A stretch of DNA of 64,000 nt from the NCBI RefSeq assembly GCF_026212465.1, contig NC_080049.1, positions 3,931,362-3,995,361 of the forward strand. The letters are read 5' to 3'. Source of the stretch: Amaranthus tricolor. Lineage: Eukaryota > Streptophyta > Magnoliopsida > Caryophyllales > Amaranthaceae. The notes below the pieces were generated by a model that was not told the DNA's origin, ran no database searches, and saw only the letters and a program-made list of their open reading frames with translations. A program made the position numbers and the translations under genes. This document shows positions 1-13,878 of this stretch, piece by piece. Positions within the stretch are counted from its first letter, which is position 1; every line of letters starts with the position of its first letter.

Positions 1-1691
1 TAAGTTGCGATTTTAAGGGTTTTTAAGCGTTTTAGCCACTTTTGCGCATAAAGGAGCTCAAACTTGGTTCGTTTTGCACGCAACTTGGCACACAACACTA
101 TTTGGTGTATATTATTGTGTTTAAATGGTTAAAATTGGAAATCTTAATCATATGCTAGAAATTGCGTTTTAAGTTGATCTTTTAAGGGTTTTCAAGCGTT
201 TTTGCCACTTTTGCGCATAAAGTAGCTCAAACTTGCTTTGTTTTGCACGCAACTTGCCACACAACAATATTTGGTATAGATTATTGTGTTTAAGTGGTTA
301 GAATTGAAAATCATAGTCATATGTTAGAAATTACGTGTTAAGTTGCGATTTTAAGGGTTTTTAAGAGTTTTTGCCACTTTTGCGCATAAAGTAGCTCAAA
401 CATGGTTTGTTTTGCACGAAACTTGGCACACAACACTATTTGGTAGACATTATTTTGTTGAAGTGGTTAAAATTGAAAATTAGAGTCATATACTAGAAAT
501 TACGTGTTAAGTTGCGATTTTAAGTGTTTTTAAGCGTTTTTGCAACTTTTGCACATAAAGTAGCTCAAAGTTGGTTTGTTTTTCACGGAACTTGGCACAC
601 AACACTATTTGGTATATGTTATTGTGTTTAAGTGGTTAGAATTGAAAATCATAGTTATATGCTAGAAATGCGTGTTCAGTTGAGCTTTTAAGGGTTTTCT
701 AGCGTTATTGCCACTTTTGAGCAAAAAGTAGCTCAAACTTTGTTTGTTTTGCACGAAACTAGGCACAAAACACTATTTGGTATATATTATTGTGTTGAAG
801 TGGTTAGAATTGAAAATCATAGTCATATGCTAGAAATTACATGTTAAGTTGAGTTTTTTAGGGTTTTTAAGCATTTTTGCCACTTTAGCGCATAGAGTAG
901 CTTAAACTTGTTTTGTTTTGCACGAAACTTGGCACACAACACTATTTGGTATACATTATTGTGTTGAAGTGGTTAAAATTGAAAATCATAGTCATATGCT
1001 AGAAATTACGTGTTAAGTTGCGATTTTAAGGGTTTTTAAGCGTTTTTGCCACTTTTGCGCATAAAGTAGCTCAAACATGGTTTGTTTTGCAAGAAACTTG
1101 GCACACAACACTATTTGGTATGTATTGTTGTGTTGAAGTGGGTTAGAATTGAAAATCATAGTCATACGCTAGAAATTACGTATTAAGTTACGATTTTAAG
1201 GGTTTTTAAGCGTTTTTGCCACTTTTGCGCATCAAGTAGCTCAAAGTTGGTTTGTTTTGCAAGCAACTTGGCACACAACCCTATTTGGTATAGATTATTG
1301 TGTTTAAGTGGATAGAATTGAAAATCATAGTCATATGCTAGAAATTGCGTGTTCAGTTGAGCTTTTAAGGGTTTTCAAGCGTTATTGCCACTTTTGCGCA
1401 TAAAGTAGCTCAAACTTGTTTTGTTTTGCACGAAACTTGGCACATAACACTACTTGGTATATATTATAGTGTTGAATTGGGTTAGAATTGAAAAACATAT
1501 TCATACGCTAGAAATTACGTGTTAAGTTGCGATTTTATGGGTTTTGAAGCGCTTTTGCCACTTTTGCGCATAATGTAGCTCAAACTAGGTTTGTTTTGCA
1601 CCAAACTAGGCACACAAGACTGTTTGGGATATATAATTGTGTTGAAGTGGTTAGAATTGAAAATCATAGTCATATGCTAGAAATTACGTGT
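1..1691 (+). repeat. Family A unit L (10 monomers), prototype
   Basis: Ten monomers in fixed order. Diagnostic types are m1 (GGTTCG), m3 (GTAGACATTATTTTG), m5 (TCTAGCGTTATTGCC), m6 (GAGTTTTTTAGGG with CGCATAGAGTAGCTTA), m7 (GTATTGTTGTGTTGAAGTGGG), m8 (GCGCATCAAGTAGCTC), m9 (CATAACACTACTTGG) and m10 (GACTGTTTGGGATAT). Other L copies start at 3722, 7444, 10152 and 13879, with a truncated copy at 16588. m6 contains a single TTTAGGG, which I do not take as telomeric. Confidence 0.9.
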
Positions 1692-2706
1692 TAAGTTGCG
1701 ATTTTAAGGGTTTTTAAGCGTTTTTGCCACTTTTGCGCATAAAGTAGCTCAAACTTGGTTCGTTTTGCACGCAACTTGGCACACAACACTATTTGGTATA
1801 TATTATGGTGTTTAAATGGTTAAAATTGGAAATAATAATCATATGCTAGAAATTGCGTGTTAAGTTGAACTTTTAAGGGTTTTCAAGCGTTTTTGCCACT
1901 TTTGCGCATAAAGTAGCTCAAACTTGCTTTGTTTTGCACGCAACTTGCCACACAACAGTATTTGGTATAGATTATTGTGTTTAAGTGGTTAAAATTTAAA
2001 ATCATAGTCATATGTTAGAAATTACGTGTTAAGTTGCGATTTTAAGGGTTTTTAAGTGTTTTTGCCACTTTTGCGCATAAAGTAGCTCAAACATGGTTTG
2101 TTTTGCACGAAACTTGGCACACAACACTATTTGGTAGATATTATTTTGTTGAAGTGGTTAAAATTGAAAATCAGAGTCATATACTAGAAATCACGTGTTA
2201 AGTTGCGATTTTAAGTGTTTTTAAGCGTTTTTGCCACTTTTGCACATAAAGTAGCTCAAAGTTGGTTTGTTTTTCACGGAACTTGGCACACAACACTATT
2301 TGGTATATATTATTGTGTTTAAGTGGATATAATTGAAAATCATAGTCATATGCTAGAAATTGCGTGTTCAGTTGAGCTTTTAAGGGTTTTCAAGCGTTAT
2401 TGCCACTTTTACGCATAAAGTAGCTCAAACTTGATTTGTTTTGCACGAAACTTGGCACATAACACTACTTGGTATATATTATAGTGTTGAATTGGGTTAG
2501 AATTGAAAATCATATTCATACGCTAGAAATTACGTGTTAAGTTGCGATTTTATGGGTTTTGAAGCGCTTTTGCCACTTTTGCGCATAAAGTAGCTCAAAC
2601 TAGGTTTGTTTTGCACCAAACTAGGCACACAAGACTGTTTGGGATATATAATTGTGTTGAAGTGGTTAGAATTGAAAATCATAGTCATATGCTAGAAATT
2701 ACGTGT
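1692..2706 (+). repeat. Family A unit S (6 monomers), prototype
   Basis: Six monomers equivalent to m1-m4, m9 and m10 of unit L; m5-m8 are absent. The fourth monomer begins like m4 (TTTTTCACGGAAC) but ends like m8 (AAGTGGATA-AATTG), so it looks like an m4/m8 recombinant. Other S copies start at 2707, 5414, 6429, 9137 and 15573. The order L-S-S repeats at 1-3721 and 3722-7443, giving a 3.72 kb super-unit. Confidence 0.9.
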
Positions 2707-5700
2707 TAAGTTGCGATTTTAAGGGTTTTTAAGCGTTTTTGCCACTTTTGCGCATAAAGTAGCTCAAACTTGGTTCGTTTTGCACGCAACTTGGCACACA
2801 ACACTATTTGGTGTATATTATTGTGTTTAAATGGTTAAAATTGGAAATCTTAATCATATGCTAGAAATTGCGTTTTAAGTTGATCTTTTAAGGGTTTTTA
2901 AGCGTTTTTGCCACTTTTGCGCATAAAGTAGCTCAAACTTGCTTTGTTTTGCACGCAACTTGCCACACAACAATATTTGGTATAGATTATTGTGTTTAAG
3001 TGGTTAGAATTGAAAATCATAGTCATATGTTAGAAATTACGTGTTAAGTTGCGATTTTAAGGGTTTTTAAGTGTTTTTGCCACTTTTGCGCATAAAGTAG
3101 CTCAAACATGGTTTGTTTTGCACGAAACTTGGCACACAACACTATTTGGTAGACATTATTTTGTTGAAGTGGTTAAAATTGAAAATCAGAGTCATATACT
3201 AGAAATCACGTGTTAAGTTGCGATTTTAAGTGTTTTTAAGCGTTTTTGCCACTTTTGCACATAAAGTAGCTCAAAGTTGGTTTGTTTTTCACGGAACTTG
3301 GCACACAACACTATTTGGTATATATTATTGTGTTTAAGTGGATATAATTGAAAATCATAGTCATATGCTAGAAATTGCGTGTTCAGTTGAGCTTTTAAGG
3401 GTTTTCAAGCGTTATTGCCACTTTTACGCATAAAGTAGCTCAAACTTGATTTGTTTTGCACGAAACTTGGCACATAACACTACTTGGTATATATTATAGT
3501 GTTGAATTGGGTTAGAATTGAAAATCATATTCATACGCTAGAAATTACGTGTTAAGTTGCGATTTTATGGGTTTTGAAGCGCTTTTGCCACTTTTGCGCA
3601 TAAAGTAGCTCAAACTAGGTTTGTTTTGCACCAAACTAGGCACACAAGACTGTTTGGGATATATAATTGTGTTGAAGTGGTTAGAATTGAAAATCATAGT
3701 CATATGCTAGAAATTACGTGTTAAGTTGCGATTTTAAGGGTTTTTAAGCGTTTTAGCCACTTTTGCGCATAAAGGAGCTCAAACTTGGTTCGTTTTGCAC
3801 GCAACTTGGCACACAACACTATTTGGTGTATATTATTGTGTTTAAATGGTTAAAATTGGAAATCTTAATCATATGCTAGAAATTGCGTTTTAAGTTGATC
3901 TTTTAAGGGTTTTCAAGCGTTTTTGCCACTTTTGCGCATAAAGTAGCTCAAACTTGCTTTGTTTTGCACGCAACTTGCCACACAACAATATTTGGTATAG
4001 ATTATTGTGTTTAAGTGGTTAGAATTGAAAATCATAGTCATATGTTAGAAATTACGTGTTAAGTTGCGATTTTAAGGGTTTTTAAGAGTTTTTGCCACTT
4101 TTGCGCATAAAGTAGCTCAAACATGGTTTGTTTTGCACGAAACTTGGCACACAACACTATTTGGTAGACATTATTTTGTTGAAGTGGTTAAAATTGAAAA
4201 TTAGAGTCATATACTAGAAATTACGTGTTAAGTTGCGATTTTAAGTGTTTTTAAGCGTTTTTGCCACTTTTGCACATAAAGTAGCTCAAAGTTGGTTTGT
4301 TTTTCACGGAACTTGGCACACAACACTATTTGGTATATGTTATTGTGTTTTAAGTGGTTAGAATTGAAAATCATAGTTATATGCTAGAAATGCGTGTTCA
4401 GTTGAGCTTTTAAGGGTTTTCTAGCGTTATTGCCACTTTTGAGCAAAAAGTAGCTCAAACTTTGTTTGTTTTGCACGAAACTAGGCACAAAACACTATTT
4501 GGTATATATTATTGTGTTGAAGTGGTTAGAATTGAAATCATAGTCATATGCTAGAAATTACATGTTAAGTTGAGTTTTTTAGGGTTTTTAAGCATTTTTG
4601 CCACTTTAGCGCATAGAGTAGCTTAAACTTGTTTTGTTTTGCACGAAACTTGGCACACAACACTATTTGGTATACATTATTGTGTTGAAGTGGTTAAAAT
4701 TGAAAATCATAGTCATATGCTAGAAATTACGTGTTAAGTTGCGATTTTAAGGGTTTTTAAGCGTTTTTGCCACTTTTGCGCATAAAGTAGCTCAAACATG
4801 GTTTGTTTTGCAAGAAACTTGGCACACAACACTATTTGGTATGTATTGTTGTGTTGAAGTGGGTTAGAATTGAAAATCATAGTCATACGCTAGAAATTAC
4901 GTATTAAGTTACGATTTTAAGGGTTTTTAAGCGTTTTTGCCACTTTTGCGCATCAAGTAGCTCAAAGTTGGTTTGTTTTGCAAGCAACTTGGCACACAAC
5001 CCTATTTGGTATAGATTATTGTGTTTAAGTGGATAGAATTGAAAATCATAGTCATATGCTAGAAATTGCGTGTTCAGTTGAGCTTTTAAGGGTTTTCAAG
5101 CGTTATTGCCACTTTTGCGCATAAAGTAGCTCAAACTTGTTTTGTTTTGCACGAAACTTGGCACATAACACTACTTGGTATATATTATAGTGTTGAATTG
5201 GGTTAGAATTGAAAAACATATTCATACGCTAGAAATTACGTGTTAAGTTGCGATTTTATGGGTTTTGAAGCGCTTTTGCCACTTTTGCGCATAATGTAGC
5301 TCAAACTAGGTTTGTTTTGCACCAAACTAGGCACACAAGACTGTTTGGGATATATAATTGTGTTGAAGTGGTTAGAATTGAAAATCATAGTCATATGCTA
5401 GAAATTACGTGGTTAAGTTGCGATTTTAAGGGTTTTTAAGCGTTTTTGCCACTTTTGCGCATAAAGTAGCTCAAACTTGGTTCGTTTTGCACGCAACTTG
5501 GCACACAACACTATTTGGTATATATTATGGTGTTTAAATGGTTAAAATTGGAAATAATAATCATATGCTAGAAATTGCGTGTTAAGTTGAACTTTTAAGG
5601 GTTTTCAAGCGTTTTTGCCACTTTTGCGCATAAAGTAGCTCAAACTTGCTTTGTTTTGCACGCAACTTGCCACACAACAGTATTTGGTATAGATTATTGT

Positions 5701-8700
5701 GTTTAAGTGGTTAAAATTTAAAATCATAGTCATATGTTAGAAATTACGTGTTAAGTTGCGATTTTAAGGGTTTTTAAGTGTTTTTGCCACTTTTGCGCAT
5801 AAAGTAGCTCAAACATGGTTTGTTTTGCACGAAACTTGGCACACAACACTATTTGGTAGATATTATTTTGTTGAAGTGGTTAAAATTGAAAATCAGAGTC
5901 ATATACTAGAAATCACGTGTTAAGTTGCGATTTTAAGTGTTTTTAAGCGTTTTTGCCACTTTTGCACATAAAGTAGCTCAAAGTTGGTTTGTTTTTCACG
6001 GAACTTGGCACACAACACTATTTGGTATATATTATTGTGTTTAAGTGGATATAATTGAAAATCATAGTCATATGCTAGAAATTGCGTGTTCAGTTGAGCT
6101 TTTAAGGGTTTTCAAGCGTTATTGCCACTTTTACGCATAAAGTAGCTCAAACTTGATTTGTTTTGCACGAAACTTGGCACATAACACTACTTGGTATATA
6201 TTATAGTGTTGAATTGGGTTAGAATTGAAAATCATATTCATACGCTAGAAATTACGTGTTAAGTTGCGATTTTATGGGTTTTGAAGCGCTTTTGCCACTT
6301 TTGCGCATAAAGTAGCTCAAACTAGGTTTGTTTTGCACCAAACTAGGCACACAAGACTGTTTGGGATATATAATTGTGTTGAAGTGGTTAGAATTGAAAA
6401 TCATAGTCATATGCTAGAAATTACGTGTTAAGTTGCGATTTTAAGGGTTTTTAAGCGTTTTTGCCACTTTTGCGCATAAAGTAGCTCAAACTTGGTTCGT
6501 TTTGCACGCAACTTGGCACACAACACTATTTGGTGTATATTATTGTGTTTAAATGGTTAAAATTGGAAATCTTAATCATATGCTAGAAATTGCGTTTTAA
6601 GTTGATCTTTTAAGGGTTTTTAAGCGTTTTTGCCACTTTTGCGCATAAAGTAGCTCAAACTTGCTTTGTTTTGCACGCAACTTGCCACACAACAATATTT
6701 GGTATAGATTATTGTGTTTAAGTGGTTAGAATTGAAAATCATAGTCATATGTTAGAAATTACGTGTTAAGTTGCGATTTTAAGGGTTTTTAAGTGTTTTT
6801 GCCACTTTTGCGCATAAAGTAGCTCAAACATGGTTTGTTTTGCACGAAACTTGGCACACAACACTATTTGGTAGACATTATTTTGTTGAAGTGGTTAAAA
6901 TTGAAAATCAGAGTCATATACTAGAAATCACGTGTTAAGTTGCGATTTTAAGTGTTTTTAAGCGTTTTTGCCACTTTTGCACATAAAGTAGCTCAAAGTT
7001 GGTTTGTTTTTCACGGAACTTGGCACACAACACTATTTGGTATATATTATTGTGTTTAAGTGGATATAATTGAAAATCATAGTCATATGCTAGAAATTGC
7101 GTGTTCAGTTGAGCTTTTAAGGGTTTTCAAGCGTTATTGCCACTTTTACGCATAAAGTAGCTCAAACTTGATTTGTTTTGCACGAAACTTGGCACATAAC
7201 ACTACTTGGTATATATTATAGTGTTGAATTGGGTTAGAATTGAAAATCATATTCATACGCTAGAAATTACGTGTTAAGTTGCGATTTTATGGGTTTTGAA
7301 GCGCTTTTGCCACTTTTGCGCATAAAGTAGCTCAAACTAGGTTTGTTTTGCACCAAACTAGGCACACAAGACTGTTTGGGATATATAATTGTGTTGAAGT
7401 GGTTAGAATTGAAAATCATAGTCATATGCTAGAAATTACGTGTTAAGTTGCGATTTTAAGGGTTTTTAAGCGTTTTTGCCACTTTTGCGCATAAAGGAGC
7501 TCAAACTTGGTTCGTTTTGCACGCAACTTGGCACACAACACTATTTGGTGTATATTATTGTGTTTAAATGGTTAAAATTGGAAATCTTAATCATATGCTA
7601 GAAATTGCGTTTTAAGTTGATCTTTTAAGGGTTTTCAAGCGTTTTTGCCACTTTTGCGCATAAAGTAGCTCAAACTTGCTTTGTTTTACACGCAACTTGC
7701 CACACAACAATATTTGGTATAGATTATTGTGTTTAAGTGGTTAGAATTGAAAATCATAGTCATATGTTAGAAATTACGTGTTAAGTTGCGATTTTAAGGG
7801 TTTTTAAGTGTTTTTGCCACTTTTGCGCATAAAGTAGCTCAAACATGGTTTGTTTTGCACGAAACTTGGCACACAAACACTATTTGGTAGACATTATTTT
7901 GTTGAAGTGGTTAAAATTGAAAATTAGAGTCATATACTAGAAATTACGTGTTAAGTTGCGATTTTAAGTGTTTTTAAGCGTTTTTGCCACTTTTGCACAT
8001 AAAGTAGCTCAAAGTTGGTTTGTTTTTCACGGAACTTGGCACACAACACTATTTGGTATATGTTATTGTGTTTAAGTGGTTAGAATTGAAAATCATAGTT
8101 ATATGCTAGAAATGCGTGTTCAGTTGAGCTTTTAAGGGTTTTCTAGCGTTATTTCCACTTTTGAGCATAAAGTAGCTCAAACTTTGTTTGTTTTGCACGA
8201 AACTAGGCACAAAACACTATTTGGTATATATTATTGTGTTGAAGTGGTTAGAATTGAAAATCATAGTCATATGCTAGAAATTACATGTTAAGTTGAGTTT
8301 TTTAGGGTTTTTAAGCATTTTTGCCACTTTAGCGCATAGAGTAGCTTAAACTTGTTTTGTTTTGCACGAAACTTGGCACACAACACTATTTGGTATACAT
8401 TATTGTGTTGAAGTGGTTAAAATTGAAAATCATAGTCATATGCTAGAAATTACGTGTTAAGTTGCGATTTTAAGGGTTTTTAAGCGTTTTTGCCACTTTT
8501 GCGCATAAAGTAGCTCAAACATGGTTTGTTTTGCAAGAAACTTGGCACACAACACTATTTGGTATGTATTGTTGTGTTGAAGTGGGTTAGAATTGAAAAT
8601 CATAGTCATACGCTAGAAATTACGTATTAAGTTACGATTTTAAGGGTTTTTAAGCGTTTTTTGCCACTTTTGCGCATCAAGTAGCTCAAAGTTGGTTTGT

Positions 8701-11700
8701 TTTGCAAGCAACTTGGCACACAACACTATTTGGTATAGATTATTGTGTTTAAGTGGATAGAATTGAAAATCATAGTCATATGCTAGAAATTGCGTGTTCA
8801 GTTGAGCTTTTAAGGGTTTTCAAGCGTTATTGCCACTTTTGCGCATAAAGTAGCTCAAACTTGATTTGTTTTGCACGAAACTTGGCACATAACACTACTT
8901 GGTATATATTATAGTGTTGAATTGGGTTAGAATTGAAAAACATATTCATACGCTAGAAATTACGTGTTAAGTTGCGATTTTATGGGTTTTGAAGCGCTTT
9001 TGCCACTTTTGCGCATAATGTAGCTCAAACTAGGTTTGTTTTGCACCAAACTAGGCACACAAGACTGTTTGGGATATATAATTGTGTTGAAGTGGTTAGA
9101 ATTGAAAATCATAGTCATATGCTAGAAATTACGTGTTAAGTTGCGATTTTAAGGGTTTTTAAGCGTTTTTGCCACTTTTGCGCATAAAGTAGCTCAAACT
9201 TGGTTCGTTTTGCACGCAACTTGGCACACAACACTATTTGGTATATATTATGGTGTTTAAATGGTTAAAATTGGAAATAATAATCATATGCTAGAAATTG
9301 CGTGTTAAGTTGAACTTTTAAGGGTTTTCAAGCGTTTTTGCCACTTTTGCGCATAAAGTAGCTCAAACTTGCTTTGTTTTGCACGCAACTTGCCACACAA
9401 CAGTATTTGGTATAGATTATTGTGTTTAAGTGGTTAAAATTTAAAATCATAGTCATATGTTAGAAATTACGTGTTAAGTTGCGATTTTAAGGGTTTTTAA
9501 GTGTTTTTGCCACTTTTGCGCATAAAGTAGCTCAAACATGGTTTGTTTTGCAAGAAACTTGGCACACAACACTATTTGGTAGACATTATTTTGTTGAAGT
9601 GGTTAAAATTGAAAATCAGAGTCATATACTAGAAATCACGTGTTAAGTTGCGATTTTAAGTGTTTTTAAGCGTTTTTGCCACTTTTGCACATAAAGTAGC
9701 TCAAAGTTGGTTTGTTTTTCACGGAACTTGGCACACAACACTATTTGGTATATATTATTGTGTTTAAGTGGATATAATTGAAAATCATAGTCATATGCTA
9801 GAAATTGCGTGTTCAGTTGAGCTTTTAAGGGTTTTCAAGCGTTATTGCCACTTTTACGCATAAAGTAGCTCAAACTTGATTTGTTTTGCACGAAACTTGG
9901 CACATAACACTACTTGGTATATATTATAGTGTTGAATTGGGTTAGAATTGAAAATCATATTCATACGCTAGAAATTACGTGTTAAGTTGCGATTTTATGG
10001 GTTTTGAAGCGCTTTTGCCACTTTTGCGCATAAAGTAGCTCAAACTAGGTTTGTTTTGCACCAAACTAGGCACACAAGACTGTTTGGGATATATAATTGT
10101 GTTGAAGTGGTTAGAATTGAAAATCATAGTCATATGCTAGAAATCACGTGTTAAGTTGCGATTTTAAGGGTTTTTTAAGCGTTTTTGCCACTTTTGCGCA
10201 TAAAGTAGCTCAAACTTGGTTCGTTTTGCACGCAACTTGGCACACAACACTATTTGGTGTATATTATTGTGTTTAAATGGTTAAAATTGGAAATCTTAAT
10301 CATATGCTAGAAATTGCGTTTTAAGTTGATCTTTTAAGGGTTTTTAAGCGTTTTTGCCACTTTTGCGCATAAAGTAGCTCAAACTTGCTTTGTTTTGCAC
10401 GCAACTTGCCACACAACAATATTTGGTATAGATTATTGTGTTTAAGTGGTTAGAATTGAAAAATCATAGTCATATGTTAGAAATTACGTGTTAAGTTGCG
10501 ATTTTAAGGGTTTTTAAGTGTTTTTTGCCACTTTTGCGCATAAAGTAGCTCAAACATGGTTTGTTTTGCACGAAACTTGGCACCACAACACTATTTGGTA
10601 GACATTATTTTGTTGAAGTGGTTAAAATTGAAAATTAGAGTCATATACTAGAAATTACGTGTTAAGTTGCGATTTTAAGTGTTTTTTAAGCGTTTTTGCC
10701 ACTTTTGCACATAAAGTAGCTCAAAGTTGGTTTGTTTTTCACGGAACTTGGCACACAACACTATTTGGTATATGTTATTGTGTTTAAGTGGTTAGAATTG
10801 AAAATCATAGTTATATGCTAGAAATGCGTGTTCAGTTGAGCTTTTAAGGGTTTTCTAGCGTTATTGCCACTTTTGCGCATAAAGTAGCTCAAACTTTGTT
10901 TGTTTTGCACGAAACTAGGCACAAAACACTATTTGGTATATATTATTGTGTTGAAGTGGTTAGAATTGAAAATCATAGTCATATGCTAGAAATTACATGT
11001 TAAGTTGAGTTTTTTAGGGTTTTTAAGCATTTTTGCCACTTTAGCGCATAGAGTAGCTTAAACTTGTTTTGTTTTGCACGAAACTTGGCACACAACACTA
11101 TTTGGTATACATTATTGTGTTGAAGTGGTTAAAATTGAAAATCATAGTCATATGCTAGAAATTACGTGTTAAGTTGCGATTTTAAGGGTTTTTAAGCGTT
11201 TTTGCCACTTTTGCGCATAAAGTAGCTCAAACATGGTTTGTTTTGCAAGAAAACTTGGCACACAACACTATTTGGTATGTATTGTTGTGTTGAAGTGGGT
11301 TAGAATTGAAAATCATAGTCATACGCTAGAAATTACGTATTAAGTTACGATTTTAAGGGTTTTTAAGCGTTTTTGCCACTTTTGCGCATCAAGTAGCTCA
11401 AAGTTGATTTGTTTTGCACGCAACTTGGCACACAACACTATTTGGTATAGATTATTGTGTTAAGTGGATAGAATTGAAAATCATAGTCATATGCTAGAAA
11501 TTGCGTGTTCAGTTGAGCTTTTAAGGGTTTTCAAGCGTTATTGCCACTTTTGCGCATAAAGTAGCTCAAACTTGATTTGTTTTGCACGAAACTTGGCACA
11601 TAACACTACTTGGTATATATTATAGTGTTGAATTGGGTTAGAATTGAAAATCATATTCATCACGCTAGAAATTACGTGTTAAGTTGCGATTTTATGGGTT

Positions 11701-11848
11701 TTGAAGCGCTTTTGCCACTTTTGCGCATAAAGTAGCTCAAACTAGGTTTGTTTTGCACCAAACTAGGCACACAAGACTGTTTGGGATATATAATTGTGTT
11801 GAAGTGGTTAGAATTGAAAATCATAGTCATATGCTAGAAATTACGTGT

Positions 11849-13878
11849 TAAGTTGCGATTTTAAGGGTTTTTAAGCGTTTTTGCCACTTTTGCGCATAAA
11901 GTAGTTCAAACTTGGTTCGTTTTGCACGCAACTTGGCACACAACACTATTTGGTATATATTATGGTGTTTAAATGGTTAAAATTGGAAATAATAATCATA
12001 TGCTAGAAATTGCGTGTTAAGTTGAACTTTTAAGGGTTTTCAAGCGTTTTTGCCACTTTTGCGCATAAAGTAGCTCAAACTTGCTTTGTTTTGCACGCAA
12101 CTTGCCACACAACAATATTTGGTATAGATTATTGTGTTTAAGTGGTTAGAATTGAAAATCATAGTCATATGTTAGAAATTACGTGTTAAGTTGCGATTTT
12201 AAGGGTTTTTAAGTGTTTTTGCCACTTTTGCGCATAAAGTAGCTCAAACATGGTTTGTTTTGCACGAAACTTGGCACACAACACTATTTGGTAGACATTA
12301 TTTTGTTGAAGTGGTTAAAATTGAAAATTAGAGTCATATACTAGAAATTACGTGTTAAGTTGCGATTTTAAGTGTTTTTAAGCGTTTTTGCCACTTTTGC
12401 ACATAAAGTAGCTCAAAGTTGGTTTGTTTTTCACGGAACTTGGCACACAACACTATTTGGTATATGTTATTGTGTTTAAGTGGTTAGAATTGAAAATCAT
12501 AGTTATATGCTAGAAATGCGTGTTCAGTTGAGCTTTTAAGGGTTTTCTAGCGTTATTGCCACTTTTGAGCATAAAGTAGCTCAAACTTTGTTTGTTTTGC
12601 ACGAAACTAGGCACAAAACACTATTTGGTATATATTATTGTGTTGAAGTGGTTAGAATTGAAAATCATAGTCATATGCTAGAAATTACATGTTAAGTTGA
12701 GTTTTTTAGGGTTTTTAAGCATTTTTGCCACTTTAGCGCATAGAGTAGCTTAAACTTGTTTTGTTTTGCACGAAACTTGGCACACAACACTATTTGGTAT
12801 ACATTATTGTGTTGAAGTGGTTAAAATTGAAAATCATAGTCATATGCTAGAAATTACGTGTTAAGTTGCGATTTTAAGGGTTTTTAAGCGTTTTTGCCAC
12901 TTTTGCGCATAAAGTAGCTCAAACATGGTTTGTTTTGCAAGAAACTTGGCACACAACACTATTTGGTATGTATTGTTGTGTTGAAGTGGGTTAGAATTGA
13001 AAATCATAGTCATACGCTAGAAATTACGTATTAAGTTACGATTTTAAGGGTTTTTAAGCGTTTTTGCCACTTTTGCGCATCAAGTAGCTCAAAGTTGGTT
13101 TGTTTTGCACGCAACTTGGCACACAACACTATTTGGTATAGATTATTGTGTTTAAGTGGATAGAATTGAAAATCATAGTCATATGCTAGAAATTGCGTGT
13201 TCAGTTGAGCTTTTAAGGGTTTTCAAGCGTTATTGCCACTTTTGCGCATAAAGTAGCTCAAACATGGTTTGTTTTGCAAGAAACTTGGCACACAACACTA
13301 TTTGGTATATATTGTTGTGTTGAAGTGGGTTAGAATTGAAAATCATAGTCATACGCTAGAAATTACGTATTAAGTTACGATTTTAAGGGTTTTTAAGCGT
13401 TTTTGCCACTTTTGCGCATCAAGTAGCTCAAAGTTGCTTTGTTTTGAACGCAACCTTGCACACAACACTATTTGGTATAGATTATTGTGTTTAAGTGGAT
13501 AGAATTGAAAATCATAGTCATATGCTAGAAATTGCGTGTTCAGTTGAGCTTTTAAGGGTTTTCAAGCGTTATTGCCACTTTTGCGCATAAAGTAGCTCAA
13601 ACTTGATTTGTTTTGCACCAAACTTGGCACATAACACTACTTGGTATATATTATAGTGTTGAATTGGGTTAGAATTGAAAATCATATTCATACGCTAGAA
13701 ATTACATGTTAAGTTGCGATTTTATGGGTTTTGAAGCGCTTTTGCCACTTTTGCGCATAAAGTAGCTCAAACTAGGTTTGTTTTGCACCAAACTAGGCAC
13801 ACAAGACTGTTTGGGATATATAATTGTTTTGAAGTGGTTAGAATTGAAAATCATAGTCATATGCTAGAAATTACGTGT
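11849..13878 (+). repeat. Family A expanded unit (12 monomers, 2,030 bp)
   Basis: An L unit with an additional two-monomer segment of about 338 bp. The monomer around 13190-13350 begins like m9 (GTGTTCAGTTGAGC) and continues like m7 (CATGGTTTGTTTTGCAAG, then GTTGTGTTGAAGTGGG). A second m8-type monomer and a normal m9 and m10 follow. This is the expected product of an exchange between m9 and m7. Confidence 0.85.

Noticed and set aside
66..84. CENP-B-box-like sequence TTCGTTTTGCACGCA in family A m1 monomers
   Set aside because: It keeps only about six of the nine essential positions (central A and the last two G are missing), and plants are not known to use this box.
841..900. TTTAGGG resembling the plant telomere repeat
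   Set aside because: It occurs once per m6 monomer, not in tandem, and arises from the T-rich core of the satellite.
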